Below, piece after piece: positions 44,793-55,093 of a DNA stretch of 64,000 bases. The position numbers and the translations under genes were made by a program. Position 1 is the first letter of the stretch. Each line of letters opens with the position of its first letter. Source of the stretch: Bacillus stratosphericus (GTDB lineage Bacteria; Bacillota; Bacilli; Bacillales; Bacillaceae); the NCBI RefSeq assembly GCF_020524495.1, contig NZ_JAIVLB010000006.1:42049-106048 (forward strand), read 5' to 3'. Under the pieces are notes generated by a model. That model was not told the origin of the DNA. It ran no database searches and saw nothing but the letters and a program-made list of their open reading frames with translations.

Positions 44793-46949
44793 TTAATTTG
44801 GGCTTTTAAAAGTCACAGTGACGACTTTATCTGAAATCTTTGCTCCACTTTTCACACTTTGTTTGACAGCATATCCTTGACCATTTGTTTCTATATGCAC
44901 ACCGGAAATGGACGCATATTGAAGTACTTCCCTTCTGGACCAGCCCGTCATATCAGGCATCTTAATGGTTTTTCCTGCTGTTTTCAAAAAGACTTTCTGG
45001 CTTTCAGAGAATTCAGAGCCTGCACTCGGCCACTGGCGTTTAATGGATAGACCATCGCCAATGACAACAGGAGTTAAGTTTTTATTTTTGGCTTCGGTTT
45101 CTGCCTGCTTCACTTCTAAATCTAGGAATGAAGGCATTGTTTCTTGTTTTACCTTTTGTTCGCCTGATGTTTTATCGCCTGTTTTCGTTGGTGCGATATT
45201 TAAATAGAGCAGACTATTTTTCATAACAGGGTTAAAGATTTCCGAAACTGGGGCAGAGCCTGTTTGTGTTTCAGATAACTGAGGCTGTTGTACGGCCACA
45301 TAAACAAGTAGCTTCGGATCATCCTTTGGCGCCATACCCATAAACGAAAAAACGTAATCGTTTCTGCCTTGGAGGTAACCGCCGGCCCCGCCAATTTGTC
45401 CTGTTCCTGTTTTTCCAGCGACGTCAAAGCCTTTGATTTGATACGGCTGACCTGTACCAATTTTCGATGAAACAACCTCACCTAAAATGTCACGAACTTG
45501 CATGGCTGTATCAGAAGAAATCGGTTTTCCAGCCACTGTTGGTTCGTGCTGCAAGATCGTTTTATTTGTGTTCGGGTCTGTAATATGGTCGATTACATAT
45601 GGCTTCATCATCGTTCCGCCGTTTGCAATAGCTGTAGCTGCTTTAATTTGTTGAATTGGTGTAATGGCGGACGCTTGACCATAAGCAGTCGATGCTTTGT
45701 CATATTCATATCTGTAATTGATTTTACTAGACGCTTCGTTCGGCAAGTCTATTCCCGTTTTGTCATGAAAATGGAATTTTTGCAAGTATTGTTCGTATCG
45801 CGTGAAGCCTAACTTTTCCTTTGCCAGCTTCGCAAAGGCCACGTTTGACGAACGAAGAACACCTTCATGAAAATCAATTTCCCCCCAGCCATTTCCGTTG
45901 TTGTGGTCTCTTACAAGGTCGCCGCCTACTCTATAAGTACCAGATTGATAATTGTCACTTCCTTGGTATACCCCTTCTTGGATCGCTGCAGCGAGTGTAA
46001 AGATTTTCATCGTTGAACCAGGCTCAAACGCATATGAAATGACATCATTGTTATAATTCGTAATGTCGAGTTCATTTAAATTAAAACTTGGCCGCTGTCC
46101 CATAGCGAGAACTTTTCCAGTTTTCGGATCAACGACTGTTGCAATGATTTTCTTCGGCTTATATTTTTTAGCGACCTGCGTCATACTTTCTTCAAGAAAC
46201 GCCTGAATTTTTTGATCGATCGTTAACGTGACGTTTTTCCCATCCTTCGGGGCGACAATGTCTTCTTTGCTATTTGGAAGAGCCCAACCGCTTCTGTCAC
46301 TATTATACGTAACATAGCCGTCTTTTTCTTTTAAATATTTATTCAGCGCCTTTTCAAGACCCATCGCACCTGACATGTCCTTGGTTGCTTCATCTAATCT
46401 AGCATAACCGATTAAGTTAGAAGCAAACATGCCGTTTGGATAATACCGCTTTGTATCTTTTTCAAAGGCGATCCCAGGAAGCTTTAGCTTCTCAATTTTT
46501 TCCTTTGCTGAAAAACTAATATCCTTCCCGGCTCTGCCAAACTCGACTTGGAACGCATCCTTTGTATTCAGACGCTTTAAAATTTCACTTTCGCTCATAT
46601 CAATTACTTTTGACAGCTCTTTTGCTGTCTTTTCTTTGTCGACGACATGCATCGGATGCTTTGGATCCACCGTCATTTTCTTGCTCATGATCGCAATGAG
46701 CTTATAAACAGATGTATCCTCTGCAATTACTTTTCCATTTCGGTCTAATATTGATCCTCTTTTGGCTTCAAGTGTTTTCTTCGATTGATATTGTTCATTT
46801 GCCTTTGCGGCTAACACTTGTCCATCAACCGTTCCAGTAATCTGAATATAAATAAAACGTGCAAGGATGATAAAGAAAAACAGGGCGAAGCAAATACTCG
46901 CAATTGCCGCGCCTCTGTTCATCATTTTATTCTTTTTGGGCATCGCCAT
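44793..46949 (-). CDS. pbpB: Division transpeptidase PBP2B
   Basis: PBP2B is the septal class B penicillin-binding protein. I chose the ATG at 46949 (718 aa), preceded by AAGAAGGTCG. Features are an anchor near residues 15-35, the active-site Ser in [15 protein letters not shown] and KTGTGQ motifs, and two C-terminal PASTA domains (from about residue 590). The start overlaps or abuts the ftsL stop, so translation of the two septal proteins is likely coupled. Confidence 0.97.
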   Translation of the reverse strand: MAMPKKNKMMNRGAAIASICFALFFFIILARFIYIQITGTVDGQVLAAKANEQYQSKKTLEAKRGSILDRNGKVIAEDTSVYKLIAIMSKKMTVDPKHPMHVVDKEKTAKELSKVIDMSESEILKRLNTKDAFQVEFGRAGKDISFSAKEKIEKLKLPGIAFEKDTKRYYPNGMFASNLIGYARLDEATKDMSGAMGLEKALNKYLKEKDGYVTYNSDRSGWALPNSKEDIVAPKDGKNVTLTIDQKIQAFLEESMTQVAKKYKPKKIIATVVDPKTGKVLAMGQRPSFNLNELDITNYNNDVISYAFEPGSTMKIFTLAAAIQEGVYQGSDNYQSGTYRVGGDLVRDHNNGNGWGEIDFHEGVLRSSNVAFAKLAKEKLGFTRYEQYLQKFHFHDKTGIDLPNEASSKINYRYEYDKASTAYGQASAITPIQQIKAATAIANGGTMMKPYVIDHITDPNTNKTILQHEPTVAGKPISSDTAMQVRDILGEVVSSKIGTGQPYQIKGFDVAGKTGTGQIGGAGGYLQGRNDYVFSFMGMAPKDDPKLLVYVAVQQPQLSETQTGSAPVSEIFNPVMKNSLLYLNIAPTKTGDKTSGEQKVKQETMPSFLDLEVKQAETEAKNKNLTPVVIGDGLSIKRQWPSAGSEFSESQKVFLKTAGKTIKMPDMTGWSRREVLQYASISGVHIETNGQGYAVKQSVKSGAKISDKVVTVTFKSPN

Positions 46950-46950
46950 G

Positions 46951-47298
46951 TTAATCGACCTTCTTAACATCTTTCGATATGCTTAAGCCTGCTTTTTTAG
47001 CGGCTTCAATAATTCTCTCTGGTTCACTCAGCAGGTCTTTTTCCTTTTGTAGCTCTGTAATCTTTTTCGATTCTAATGACACTTGCTGTTCTAATTTCTG
47101 CACTTCGATATTTGTGTGATAGACAGCAAAGGCTTTAGAAATGATGAGAATGGAGCTGCACATAAGAGCCATGACAAACATGACAAATAAGATTTTTTCA
47201 CCAAGAGTAATAGGACCTCTTCTTCTAATGACAACCGATTGGCCTTGCTGCTCTGTTTGATATTGCTTTACTTCTCTTTGGTAAGCCAAATTACTCAT
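46951..47298 (-). CDS. ftsL: Cell division protein FtsL
   Basis: FtsL forms the septal complex with DivIB and DivIC and is an unstable protein in B. subtilis. I chose the ATG at 47298, just after AAAGGAGGTTTCTT, giving 115 aa; a frame opening eight codons earlier lacks such a site. There is one membrane segment (about 37-57) and an extracellular leucine-zipper-like coiled coil ending in [10 protein letters not shown]. Confidence 0.95.
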   Translation of the reverse strand: MSNLAYQREVKQYQTEQQGQSVVIRRRGPITLGEKILFVMFVMALMCSSILIISKAFAVYHTNIEVQKLEQQVSLESKKITELQKEKDLLSEPERIIEAAKKAGLSISKDVKKVD

Positions 47299-47334
47299 AA
47301 GAAACCTCCTTTTTATTATCATCTATGGTGTCGT

Positions 47335-48267
47335 TTACTTTTTTTCTGCAATTCGGAGCTTCGCTGAACGGGCACGGTTGTTATGTTCCAGCTCTTGTTC
47401 TGATGCGACGATCGGTTTTCTTGTGATCAGCTTCAGTTTTGGTTCAAGTCCTTCTGGAATCACTGGTAGTCCGTGCGGAAGTTCTGGAAGAGAAGACATC
47501 TCTTTAAATGTACTTTTACATATCCGATCTTCAAGTGAATGGAATGTAATGACAGAAATTCTCCCCTTCGGATTGAGTAACTCTACTGCTTGTTCTAGTG
47601 CTTCTTCAAATACTTTCAATTCGTCATTTACGGCAATTCGGATCGCTTGAAACACCCTTTTCGCTGGATGTCCGCCAGTTCGTCTTGCAGGTGCAGGAAT
47701 TCCTTCTTTGATAATGTCTACAAGTTGACCAGTTGTTTCAATTAGCGCTTTTTTTCTAGCTTCTTCAATTTTGCGTGCGATTTGCTTGCTGAATTTTTCT
47801 TCCCCATATTTGTAGAAAATCCGAATTAGATCTTCAAATGGCCATTCATTCACCACTTGTTTAGCTGACAATGCAGCTGATTGATCCATTCGCATGTCAA
47901 GAGGTGCATCATGATGATAACTAAAACCTCTCTCTGGGGTGTCGAGCTGAGGAGATGAAACCCCAAGATCAAAAATCACACCGTCTACGCTTGTTATGCC
48001 TTGTTCATTCAGGCGTTCTTTTAAATATAGGAAGTTGCTTTTTATGAAAAGAATGTTCGCTTTTGCATCCGCGAGCTTCTTTCGTGCATGATCCAGTGCA
48101 GCGTCGTCTTGGTCAAATCCAATAAATGTACCTTTTTCTGATAATTGAGATAGTAAGTATGAGCTATGACCTGCGCCACCTAGCGTGCAGTCCACATAAG
48201 TACCGTCTTCTTTGACATTTAAACCGTCAACTGTTTCTTTTAATAATACTGTCTCATGTTGAAACAT
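47335..48267 (-). CDS. rsmH: 16S rRNA m4C1402 methyltransferase RsmH
   Basis: RsmH (MraW) methylates N4 of C1402 in 16S rRNA. The 310-residue protein starts [15 protein letters not shown] and has the SAM-binding [10 protein letters not shown], then [25 protein letters not shown] and [16 protein letters not shown]. It lies between mraZ and ftsL as in most bacteria and is the second gene of the dcw cluster. Confidence 0.98.
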   Translation of the reverse strand: MFQHETVLLKETVDGLNVKEDGTYVDCTLGGAGHSSYLLSQLSEKGTFIGFDQDDAALDHARKKLADAKANILFIKSNFLYLKERLNEQGITSVDGVIFDLGVSSPQLDTPERGFSYHHDAPLDMRMDQSAALSAKQVVNEWPFEDLIRIFYKYGEEKFSKQIARKIEEARKKALIETTGQLVDIIKEGIPAPARRTGGHPAKRVFQAIRIAVNDELKVFEEALEQAVELLNPKGRISVITFHSLEDRICKSTFKEMSSLPELPHGLPVIPEGLEPKLKLITRKPIVASEQELEHNNRARSAKLRIAEKK

Positions 48268-48333
48268 GATGTTATGGTCCCACCTTTTTCAAATAAAAAT
48301 GAATGTGTAGAAAGCTTGCTGCACAAGGGATTA

Positions 48334-48765
48334 TTATATATCAAATCCAATCATGTTTTCAGCAATTTCAGCAAATGAATCTTCTTGCTCTTCTGTATAT
48401 TGTTCCCAGATCGACTTACTCCACAACTCAATTCGATTTGAAACGCCGATGACCACACATTCTTTTTCGAGTTTTGCATATTGGAGTAGGTTTGATGCGA
48501 TATTTATGCGTCCCTGCTTGTCCAGCTCGCATTCGACTGCGCCAGAGAAGAAAAACCGGGTAAACGCACGTGCATCTTTTTTCGTTAGCGGAAGTGCTTT
48601 GAGCTTCTCTTCGATTAGTTTCCACTCACTCATAGGGTAGCCAAATAAACATTGATCAAGCCCTCTCGTCAGCACAAACTGTTCTCCGAGACCATCTCTA
48701 AATTTAGCAGGGATGATCATGCGCCCTTTTATATCAATCGTATGTTGGTATTCACCCATGAACAT
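48334..48765 (-). CDS. mraZ: Transcriptional regulator MraZ
   Basis: MraZ is a DNA-binding repressor of the dcw operon in several bacteria. The 143-residue protein has two AbrB-like SpoVT halves: [22 protein letters not shown] and the second repeat [18 protein letters not shown]. It is the first gene of the cluster. A tandem repeat directly upstream fits its expected operator. Confidence 0.97.
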   Translation of the reverse strand: MFMGEYQHTIDIKGRMIIPAKFRDGLGEQFVLTRGLDQCLFGYPMSEWKLIEEKLKALPLTKKDARAFTRFFFSGAVECELDKQGRINIASNLLQYAKLEKECVVIGVSNRIELWSKSIWEQYTEEQEDSFAEIAENMIGFDI

Positions 48766-48774
48766 GATTCAGAG

Positions 48775-48834
48775 CCCCACTTTCTCACCCTTACTCTCCA
48801 CTATCCACCACTTCTCTCCACAAAACTTATTTTA
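48775..48834 (-). promoter_or_regulatory. MraZ-type tandem operator and -10 region before mraZ
   Basis: On the minus strand a GTGG-containing unit recurs every 10 bases: GTGGAGAGAA (48821), GTGGTGGATA (48811), GTGGAGAGTA (48801), AGGGTGAGAA (48791), then GTGGGG. MraZ proteins bind such GTG-rich repeats with this period. A likely -10 TAAAAT lies at 48829-48834, so the repeats cover the first transcribed bases; the -35 is poor. Confidence 0.7.
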
Positions 48835-48847
48835 CACTGTTTCTACA

Positions 48848-48876
48848 TAAAAAAAAACCCTGAACTATTCAGGGTT
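48848..48876 (-). terminator. Terminator of bshC
   Basis: AACCCTGAA and TTCAGGGTT form a 9-bp stem followed by ten T on the minus strand. It lies 16 bases after bshC and insulates the mraZ promoter. Confidence 0.88.
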
Positions 48877-48891
48877 CATTAAAACTTTATT

Positions 48892-50511
48892 TCAAAGTTT
48901 GACAATTTGTTGCTTGTTTCGAAATGAAAATGGCAGATTTTTGAATGTTTTGAAGAATTCTGGACCATATTTGTTTAAAAAATACATGATATTCCAAATT
49001 CTTTCTTGTGGTGCGTCAAGAGGTTTTAAACTATTTTCAATCCGTTCAAAGTCGCGAAGGATATATCCTTCCTTCTCTTCAACACGCTGAGCGACCTTAT
49101 GATAGACAAATTGAAGTTGGTCTTCAATAAATTGGGCATTTTTATCCAGCATCTGCTCAAAGCTCGGTTCAATCTCTAACGCTTCTTGTCTCATCGCCTC
49201 ATGAACAATCGCTAATTCACGTTTCGCATGATAAACCGATTGAACGAAGCTGTCTGGAAGACTTTGCTGAAAGTGCGCGTCCTTCTTTTCTTTCACTCCA
49301 TTTGTCAGCACTTCTTCTACCGACAGCTCTCTCATCGGCAGTTTCTTGTCAATGTGCCTTTCAAGAATGGTCACATGAAGTCTTGGAAGAACAGGTGCCA
49401 TCTTTAACTCAAAGTGCTCAACGATTCCTTTTAGCTCTCCCCAATAGTTCACTTCACCGTGACCTGCCATAAAAGCTAGTGTTGGGAGGAGAGTTTCCTG
49501 CATCAATGGGCGCGTCACCACATTGTTGCTAAACCGCTCTGGGTGCTCCTCGACTTCCTGCAAAAGCTCTTCCTTTGTCCAAGTAAGACCCACTTCTGAT
49601 ACAGAAAACTGTTGCTGCTCTTTTTCAATCAGGAAACGCTCCTCATCATATTCGTAAAACAGGTTTGCCTGGTGGTCACCAGCTTCAATAATTGGATGAT
49701 ACCCCGCTTTCTTCATGGCAGCCTGCGTTTCATGTAAGCGAGTTGTGATCGCATCATTTGTCTGTACAATGTGCTTGAATAACATACGCTCAAGTGGTTT
49801 GACCCCTAAGTCTCCTGAATTAAATAGCAGCAGCCCATCTTCTTCAAAAAGCTCGGAAACAATCCATTCAAAGAAATCAGTAAACGTTTCTGATTTGCGT
49901 AAACATCGAAGAAGTTGATCAAGCAAGTCATTTGTGTAAGCAGATTCCTCATAGGTTGAAAATACATCACGAAGCCATTTCTCTGTTTTCTCTTGATCCA
50001 GCGGTGTTCTTTTCGCAGCAGTTTTTTTTACGCTATGTAAGGGCAGCTTTTGTTTGACTGGACCTTTTTCGCCAGACGTATACACAGCATTTATTTCGTC
50101 TACGTCATGATCTTCCCCAGCTACCCAAAAGACCGGAATCACAGGAACTCCAAGCTCTGACTCTTTTTCTTTTGCAAACTTAATTATCGAAATGATTTTA
50201 TGTATGGTATAAAGCGGCCCTGTTAATAGGCCTGCCTGCTGCCCTCCAACCACCATGACACTCCGTTCATCACGAATCTTTTCAATGTTATACCTCATAG
50301 CTGCCGATTCAAACTTTGCATGATATGCACTCATATAATCGGCTAAAGCCTCACGAGGGAAGCTCCTTTCCATGAGATCGTCGTATCTCTTTTTCCATGT
50401 ATGCTCAGAATGTATATTATAATCAAAAAAAGCCGTCATCTCTTTTTTTTCTTCTATATAATCACGTATGAATAAATTCTGACTTCGGATGGAAAGTTCA
50501 GTCAATTGCAT
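48892..50511 (-). CDS. bshC: Bacillithiol synthase BshC
   Basis: BshC adds cysteine to glucosaminyl-malate, the last step of bacillithiol synthesis. The 539-residue protein (formerly YllA) has GGQQAGLLTGPLYTIHKI and PVFWVAGEDHDVDEIN near residue 110, a nucleotide-binding-like core, and a C-terminal coiled coil (about 455-505). It precedes mraZ as in B. subtilis. The role is from family knowledge. Confidence 0.95.
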   Translation of the reverse strand: MQLTELSIRSQNLFIRDYIEEKKEMTAFFDYNIHSEHTWKKRYDDLMERSFPREALADYMSAYHAKFESAAMRYNIEKIRDERSVMVVGGQQAGLLTGPLYTIHKIISIIKFAKEKESELGVPVIPVFWVAGEDHDVDEINAVYTSGEKGPVKQKLPLHSVKKTAAKRTPLDQEKTEKWLRDVFSTYEESAYTNDLLDQLLRCLRKSETFTDFFEWIVSELFEEDGLLLFNSGDLGVKPLERMLFKHIVQTNDAITTRLHETQAAMKKAGYHPIIEAGDHQANLFYEYDEERFLIEKEQQQFSVSEVGLTWTKEELLQEVEEHPERFSNNVVTRPLMQETLLPTLAFMAGHGEVNYWGELKGIVEHFELKMAPVLPRLHVTILERHIDKKLPMRELSVEEVLTNGVKEKKDAHFQQSLPDSFVQSVYHAKRELAIVHEAMRQEALEIEPSFEQMLDKNAQFIEDQLQFVYHKVAQRVEEKEGYILRDFERIENSLKPLDAPQERIWNIMYFLNKYGPEFFKTFKNLPFSFRNKQQIVKL

Positions 50512-50576
50512 GTTTAGAACTTCCTTTCTTCAATAAATAGTTAGTTTCCCGAAAAAAGTATAGCATGTAAATGAGC

Positions 50577-51485
50577 TCACTCAAAAGATTTTGTTTGCTT
50601 TTTTTCCAATACTTCCAAGATTCTATTGAAGAAAGTAAGATGCGGGGCATGAATCCCTTGAGCTTGAGCCTTTTCCAAAAGATAGCCAACGATGGCTTTT
50701 CTTTCCGTTTGGCGTCCTTTCACGACATCTTGAACCATCGATGAATGATTGGCAGCCGTTTTATCACATATAGAGATTACATGGGCCCAGAGCCGATCTT
50801 TCTCAGTACTATCTAGAATAGAAACCGCCTCATCAAATGCACATCGCATCATGTATTCATATGATGGATTTGAGATCAGCTCCCCATTTTTCACATGCAA
50901 TAAAGCCGTCAGTGGATTTATACAGACATTGACAAGCAGTTTTTCCTCCAGCACCTTTTTCCATTTAGCTGTGTAGACCATTTGAAAGTGAGTTGATACT
51001 TCATTCAATTCATCACTAATATCTGCTGTTGCCTCATGATGAAATGCCCCCCATTTAATTACACCAATGCCTGTATGGTTAACTGCATGATCTGACATCT
51101 TCATCGCGCCATGCTCTACCACCCCTATATATAATTGATGGGCCACTTCCCAATTCTTTAAGTCTAATAGATGGGCCATCCCGTTCTGTAAAAATAAAAT
51201 CCGCTGACGAGGTAATGTCGATAGTTCACCCAATACATCTTGCAGTTGATGATATTTCACCGTCACAATGAGTAAATCAAATATTCCTGTTACCCCTGTC
51301 TGTGCATCGACTATTGCTCGAAACGTTTCTCCTCTCACCGTTCGTTCAATTCCTGACGCTCGAATTTCTTCTGCCTGTTCTTTTCTTCTTGTAAATAGGG
51401 TGATGTCATGGTGCTGTGATAAATAACTGGCACAAAGCAGACCAATCGCACCCCCGCCAATGATTCCAATTTTCAACTGCCGCAC
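50577..51485 (-). CDS. panE: 2-dehydropantoate 2-reductase PanE
   Basis: PanE reduces ketopantoate to pantoate with NADPH, for coenzyme A synthesis. The 302-residue protein has the Rossmann motif KIGIIGGGAIGLLCASYL, FLQNGM for substrate binding and the catalytic Lys in KWKKVLEEKLLVNVCINPL, then HSSMVQDV. The B. subtilis orthologue is YlbQ at the same place. It lies 65 bases upstream of bshC. Confidence 0.92.
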   Translation of the reverse strand: MRQLKIGIIGGGAIGLLCASYLSQHHDITLFTRRKEQAEEIRASGIERTVRGETFRAIVDAQTGVTGIFDLLIVTVKYHQLQDVLGELSTLPRQRILFLQNGMAHLLDLKNWEVAHQLYIGVVEHGAMKMSDHAVNHTGIGVIKWGAFHHEATADISDELNEVSTHFQMVYTAKWKKVLEEKLLVNVCINPLTALLHVKNGELISNPSYEYMMRCAFDEAVSILDSTEKDRLWAHVISICDKTAANHSSMVQDVVKGRQTERKAIVGYLLEKAQAQGIHAPHLTFFNRILEVLEKKQTKSFE

Positions 51486-51687
51486 TTCCCTTTTTCTGTT
51501 TACTTCATCATATCAACTATTTTACCAGTTATATGTCATGATGCAAAAAGCAGAAAGCGCAGCATGATTGAATTTTTTTAATTTAAAAACTATAATAATA
51601 AGTGTAAAAACTTTTTTAGGCGGATGGGGTGAAAACGCCTTCAACGACATCACTGTCGACATTATTGTGTGTAAGGGGGAAGATCAC

Positions 51688-52167
51688 ATGACACAAGTAA
51701 AGCGTCTTCTAATTAATTACAAAACATTAGAGGAATTTAAACAATTTAAGGAATATGGCATTCAAGAACTTTCAATGCTTGAAGACCTTGAAAGTAATAT
51801 GATTGAAAATGACAGCAATTCTCCATTTTACGGGATTTACTTTGGAGATAAGCTTGTGGCACGTATGAGCTTATATCAAGTTGATGGCTCGACGACTACG
51901 TATTTTGACCATAATCATGATTATTTAGAGCTGTGGAAGCTAGAAGTGCTCCCTGGGTATCAGCGTAAAGGATATGGAGAAGCACTTGTTGAATTCGCAA
52001 AATCTTTCGGACTGCCAATTCGTACAAATCCACGCGTCAAATCTGCTGGTTTTTGGGATAAAATGGGCTTTGAAGCGGTGAAATATGATATGGAACGCGA
52101 TAAAGGTGAAAATCCACTCATTTGGGAGCCTGCGCATATCCAAAAGAAAACAGGAGAGTCAGCTTAA
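51688..52167 (+). CDS. ylbP: GNAT-family N-acetyltransferase YlbP
   Basis: The 159-residue protein (ATG at 51688 after AAGGGGGAAG) has a GNAT fold with the acetyl-CoA-binding loop LEVLPGYQRKGYGEALVEF near residue 97. The substrate is unknown. It is divergent from panE and convergent with gerR. The longer upstream frame has no family similarity and includes the ribosome binding site, so it was not used. Confidence 0.9.
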   Translation: MTQVKRLLINYKTLEEFKQFKEYGIQELSMLEDLESNMIENDSNSPFYGIYFGDKLVARMSLYQVDGSTTTYFDHNHDYLELWKLEVLPGYQRKGYGEALVEFAKSFGLPIRTNPRVKSAGFWDKMGFEAVKYDMERDKGENPLIWEPAHIQKKTGESA

Positions 52168-52180
52168 CGGTTGATGACAA

Positions 52181-52215
52181 AAAACGCCCCTCCTTTCATC
52201 TGCGAGGGGCGTTTT
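52181..52215. terminator. Bidirectional terminator between ylbP and gerR
   Basis: AAAACGCCCCTC and GAGGGGCGTTTT are a perfect 12-bp stem around an 11-base loop. It lies between the two convergent genes and has T-rich tails in both directions. Confidence 0.9.
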
Positions 52216-52216
52216 C

Positions 52217-52756
52217 TTATTTTGCATAGTCTTTTAAGCTGATATTCTGTTTGACTCTTTCAACAATACCAATGAGTGCCCGGTAATCTTCTTCTGTCAT
52301 TTTCAATTGACGCTTCAAGTGTTCATTTTCTTCTGTGAGCAACTTTAATTGATGGTGTGCATCCTTTAGCTCCTCGCATAAATAAGCTGGACCAGACGGT
52401 TCTTTCTCAAGCTGCTCTAAAAACTGAATCACTTCTCGAAGGGTCAATTCAGCTTGATCTGAAGATGTCTTCTCCTCTATTGTTAACGCCTGCTGTGGTA
52501 AACCTGAGGAATGGATACCGATCTTTTTACGCAATTCTTTCCGCTGCTTTTTCGCCAGCTCAATTCCTGCTTGATACTGTTTTCGGACGTAAGAATTCCA
52601 CCTGAATCCACATGCTGCAGCTGTTCTCGACAGTGCTTTCCCGACCTCCTCAAATGCGGAAAGCTGGGTCCCGCCATCTCGAATATGCCTTAAGACGACT
52701 TCTGCTAACAGTAAATCTTCATCTTGTGTCCATGCGTCCTGCCTTGTAATCGTCAA
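52217..52756 (-). CDS. gerR: Sporulation transcription regulator GerR (YlbO, RsfA family)
   Basis: GerR tunes SigE-dependent mother-cell genes in B. subtilis. I chose the TTG at 52756 (179 aa), which follows AGGGGGGATGATCAA and yields the conserved start [20 protein letters not shown]; the frame is open for 41 codons upstream without similarity. A Myb/SANT-like DNA-binding region covers residues about 5-60 ([13 protein letters not shown]), and the C-terminus is a coiled coil. Confidence 0.88.
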   Translation of the reverse strand: MTITRQDAWTQDEDLLLAEVVLRHIRDGGTQLSAFEEVGKALSRTAAACGFRWNSYVRKQYQAGIELAKKQRKELRKKIGIHSSGLPQQALTIEEKTSSDQAELTLREVIQFLEQLEKEPSGPAYLCEELKDAHHQLKLLTEENEHLKRQLKMTEEDYRALIGIVERVKQNISLKDYAK

Positions 52757-52786
52757 TTGATCATCCCCCCTGAATCTGAATACCAC

Positions 52787-52814
52787 ATCATATGCGCTTA
52801 CTAGAGTAGATAGA
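52787..52814 (-). promoter_or_regulatory. Candidate SigE promoter before gerR
   Basis: TCTATCT (52808-52814), 13 bases, then CATATGAT (52787-52794) on the minus strand resemble the SigE pattern. The -35 match is modest. It fits the known mother-cell expression of gerR. Confidence 0.35.
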
Positions 52815-52850
52815 CTATTTACAGGACATAAACCTAAAAAATAGACAAAT

Positions 52851-52882
52851 AAAAAAAACGCAAGGGAAGATTCCCTCACGCT
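52851..52882 (-). terminator. Terminator of rpmF
   Basis: AGGGAA and TTCCCT form the inner stem, with a GC-rich outer pair and a small internal loop, followed by eight T on the minus strand. It ends the ylbN-rpmF transcript. Confidence 0.7.
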
Positions 52883-52892
52883 TTTTTATTGA

Positions 52893-53066
52893 TTAGTTGC
52901 TTTTTACGTCTTTGCCTTTGTATGTTCCGCAAGATTTGCAAACACGATGAGAAATTTTCATTTCACCGCATTCTGGGCAAGCTACCATACCAGGTACTTG
53001 TAGTTTGAAATGCGTACGACGCAATCTTTTTTTCATTTTAGAAGTTCTTCTAAAAGGTACAGCCAT
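52893..53066 (-). CDS. rpmF: 50S ribosomal protein L32
   Basis: L32 (57 aa from ATG 53066, after AAGGAGGTGGG) is a zinc-ribbon ribosomal protein. The start [19 protein letters not shown] is typical. Four cysteines (CPEC near 30 and CKSC near 45) are intact, so this is the zinc-binding form. It follows ylbN by 22 bases. Confidence 0.97.
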   Translation of the reverse strand: MAVPFRRTSKMKKRLRRTHFKLQVPGMVACPECGEMKISHRVCKSCGTYKGKDVKSN

Positions 53067-53087
53067 TATTCCCACCTCCTTAAAGAG

Positions 53088-53606
53088 TTAAGATTCATTA
53101 TTTTCTTCTAATAGCTTCTTCAAGCCTTCCAGACGCGGATCAATTCGGTTTTGATGTGCATCTTCCGAAATGACAGCCCAGTCATTCCCTTCTTGTGGTG
53201 CAGCACCTTTTACGTCTGTTTGGTCGCAAAAGATTTGCATCGGCACTTCAAGAAGAATTTCTTCCTTGACTATAGGCGTTAAGTCGATAATATCGTCTTC
53301 CACAACGGAAACGTCTTCATCTTCTATATCGTCTGTCTTATGAAGTACAAATAGTTCTTTTGTTGAGATCGCAAATGGATAATTTACATCAACAAGCGTT
53401 CTTGAACAAGGCAATGTCATTTCACCTGTGATGGTTAAGTAAAATGCGACTTGCTTTGATTCGATCACTCCAGTCCCTTTCACCTCTACTGGTGAAATAC
53501 GACGTATATCTGAATGAAGGCTAGTAAGTTCATTTAAGTCAACCGTCTCATGAAAATCGAAGCTGTTTTTGGCTTTTTGATGTAACTGATAAACTGTCCA
53601 TTTCAA
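53088..53606 (-). CDS. ylbN: DUF177/YceD-family protein YlbN
   Basis: The 172-residue protein is of the YceD family, often needed for 23S rRNA accumulation and linked to rpmF. I chose the TTG at 53606, which follows GAGGTGATACAA; the length then equals B. subtilis YlbN. CSRTLVDVNYPF contains the conserved Cys, and the C-terminal NRIDPRLEGLKKLLEENN motif is typical. It is co-transcribed with rpmF. Confidence 0.92.
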   Translation of the reverse strand: MKWTVYQLHQKAKNSFDFHETVDLNELTSLHSDIRRISPVEVKGTGVIESKQVAFYLTITGEMTLPCSRTLVDVNYPFAISTKELFVLHKTDDIEDEDVSVVEDDIIDLTPIVKEEILLEVPMQIFCDQTDVKGAAPQEGNDWAVISEDAHQNRIDPRLEGLKKLLEENNES

Positions 53607-53812
53607 TTGTATCACCTCTAAGAGCAACAAACATGATTATAGCTTTCATCATGCTATTTGTCAATATTTTTTCTTTACAGTCCTTCGTGATGTCAGAGGG
53701 TTGTTTGACATCAGTTCCTTAAATGCCTACACTGAAAAAAATGGGCTTCATTTTTCCCTTATGCTACTGTAGCATAGACCATTTAACCATAGCAAGAAAG
53801 GCGGAGCATATA

Positions 53813-55060
53813 ATGAAAGCAGTGGGAGTCGTTGTAGAGTACAATCCATTTCATTATGGACATGCCTATCATGTTCGTCAGGCAAAAAAACAAACCTCCT
53901 CAGATGTTGCCATTGCCGTTATGAGCGGTTCCTTCCTTCAGCGCGGAGAACCTGCAATCGTCTCAAAATGGGCACGTACAAAAATGGCACTGCAAAACGG
54001 TGTAGACATTGTGTGTGAGCTTCCATACATATACGCGGTACAAAAGGCAGAAACTTTTGCAGGTGGCGCTGTGTCTATCCTAGATGCTTTAAAATGCCGC
54101 TCTCTTTTTTTCGGAAGCGAGGATGGGGACATCACGGCATTTGAGCGCACAGCACACGCTTGGCATGAGAAAAAAGCAGAGATTGACTTTTTAACAAAAA
54201 AGAGGGTAAAAGAAGGTCTTAGTTATCCGGCAGCAGCAGCCACTGCGTTTCAAGAGGCCATTTATCCTGGGCATTTACTGGACCTGTCGAAACCGAATAA
54301 CATCTTAGGCTTCCATTATGTAAAGGCCATCTTAGAGAGATTTCCTCACTTGCAGCCCTTTACCTCTCAAAGAATTGCATCTGATTACCATGATGAAGAA
54401 CTTCCTGAAAACCAGAAAATCGCAAGCGCAACAAGTATTCGAAAAGCCTTAAAAGAGCACAGCTCTTTTGAAGCGGCTACACCTTACCTTACGGCCGCTA
54501 CTTTAAAGCAATTACAGGCCTATCAATCTTCATACGGTCTTTTACATACACAAGAAGCCTATTTTCGTTTCTTAAAACATGTCTTTCACACAATGGATAT
54601 GGCCGAACTAGAGGAGATATACGAAATTGAAGAAGGCATTGAACACCGTATGCAAAAAGCGATCACACACGCATCTTCCTATGAGGAATATCTATCACAC
54701 GTGAAAACAAAACGATATACATGGACAAGGTTACAGCGAATGAATACGCACCTTTTAATGAGAGTAAAGAAAAAGACAATGCATGAGCTAATTGAAGAGA
54801 AAACAGCGCCCTACATTCGTTTACTCGGTATGTCAAAGAAAGGGCAGCAATATTTGTCACTTGTAAAAAAAGAATTGGATGTTCCGCTCGTGAGTAAACT
54901 GTCTTCCTTTTCACATCCCGCACTTGATGTTGACATTCGCGCTGCTCGCGTCTTCAGCCTTCCCATCTGCGAGCCAATGCAAACGGACTTAACGGAAGCA
55001 GAATTTAAAACATCACCAATTCGATATGATGAAGTTACTGGTCTCTTTCAATCTCGATAA
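53813..55060 (+). CDS. ylbM: tRNA(Met) cytidine acetate ligase TmcAL (YlbM)
   Basis: TmcAL acetylates the wobble cytidine of elongator tRNA-Met using acetate and ATP. The 415-residue protein (ATG 53813 after GGCGGAGC) starts MKAVGVVVEYNPFHYGHAYH, with the nucleotidyltransferase HxGH-type motif, and has VAVMSGSFLQRGEPAI and IASATSIRKAL. It is the usual length. It is divergent from ylbN and convergent with ylbL. Confidence 0.94.
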   Translation: MKAVGVVVEYNPFHYGHAYHVRQAKKQTSSDVAIAVMSGSFLQRGEPAIVSKWARTKMALQNGVDIVCELPYIYAVQKAETFAGGAVSILDALKCRSLFFGSEDGDITAFERTAHAWHEKKAEIDFLTKKRVKEGLSYPAAAATAFQEAIYPGHLLDLSKPNNILGFHYVKAILERFPHLQPFTSQRIASDYHDEELPENQKIASATSIRKALKEHSSFEAATPYLTAATLKQLQAYQSSYGLLHTQEAYFRFLKHVFHTMDMAELEEIYEIEEGIEHRMQKAITHASSYEEYLSHVKTKRYTWTRLQRMNTHLLMRVKKKTMHELIEEKTAPYIRLLGMSKKGQQYLSLVKKELDVPLVSKLSSFSHPALDVDIRAARVFSLPICEPMQTDLTEAEFKTSPIRYDEVTGLFQSR

Positions 55061-55092
55061 AAAAGAGCAGCCTTGACGAGGGCTGCTCTTTT
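55061..55092. terminator. Bidirectional terminator between ylbM and ylbL
   Basis: AAAAGAGCAGCC and GGCTGCTCTTTT form a perfect stem around a 7- to 8-base loop. It starts right after the ylbM stop codon and ends just before the ylbL stop codon, with T tails both ways. Confidence 0.9.
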
Positions 55093-55093
55093 A

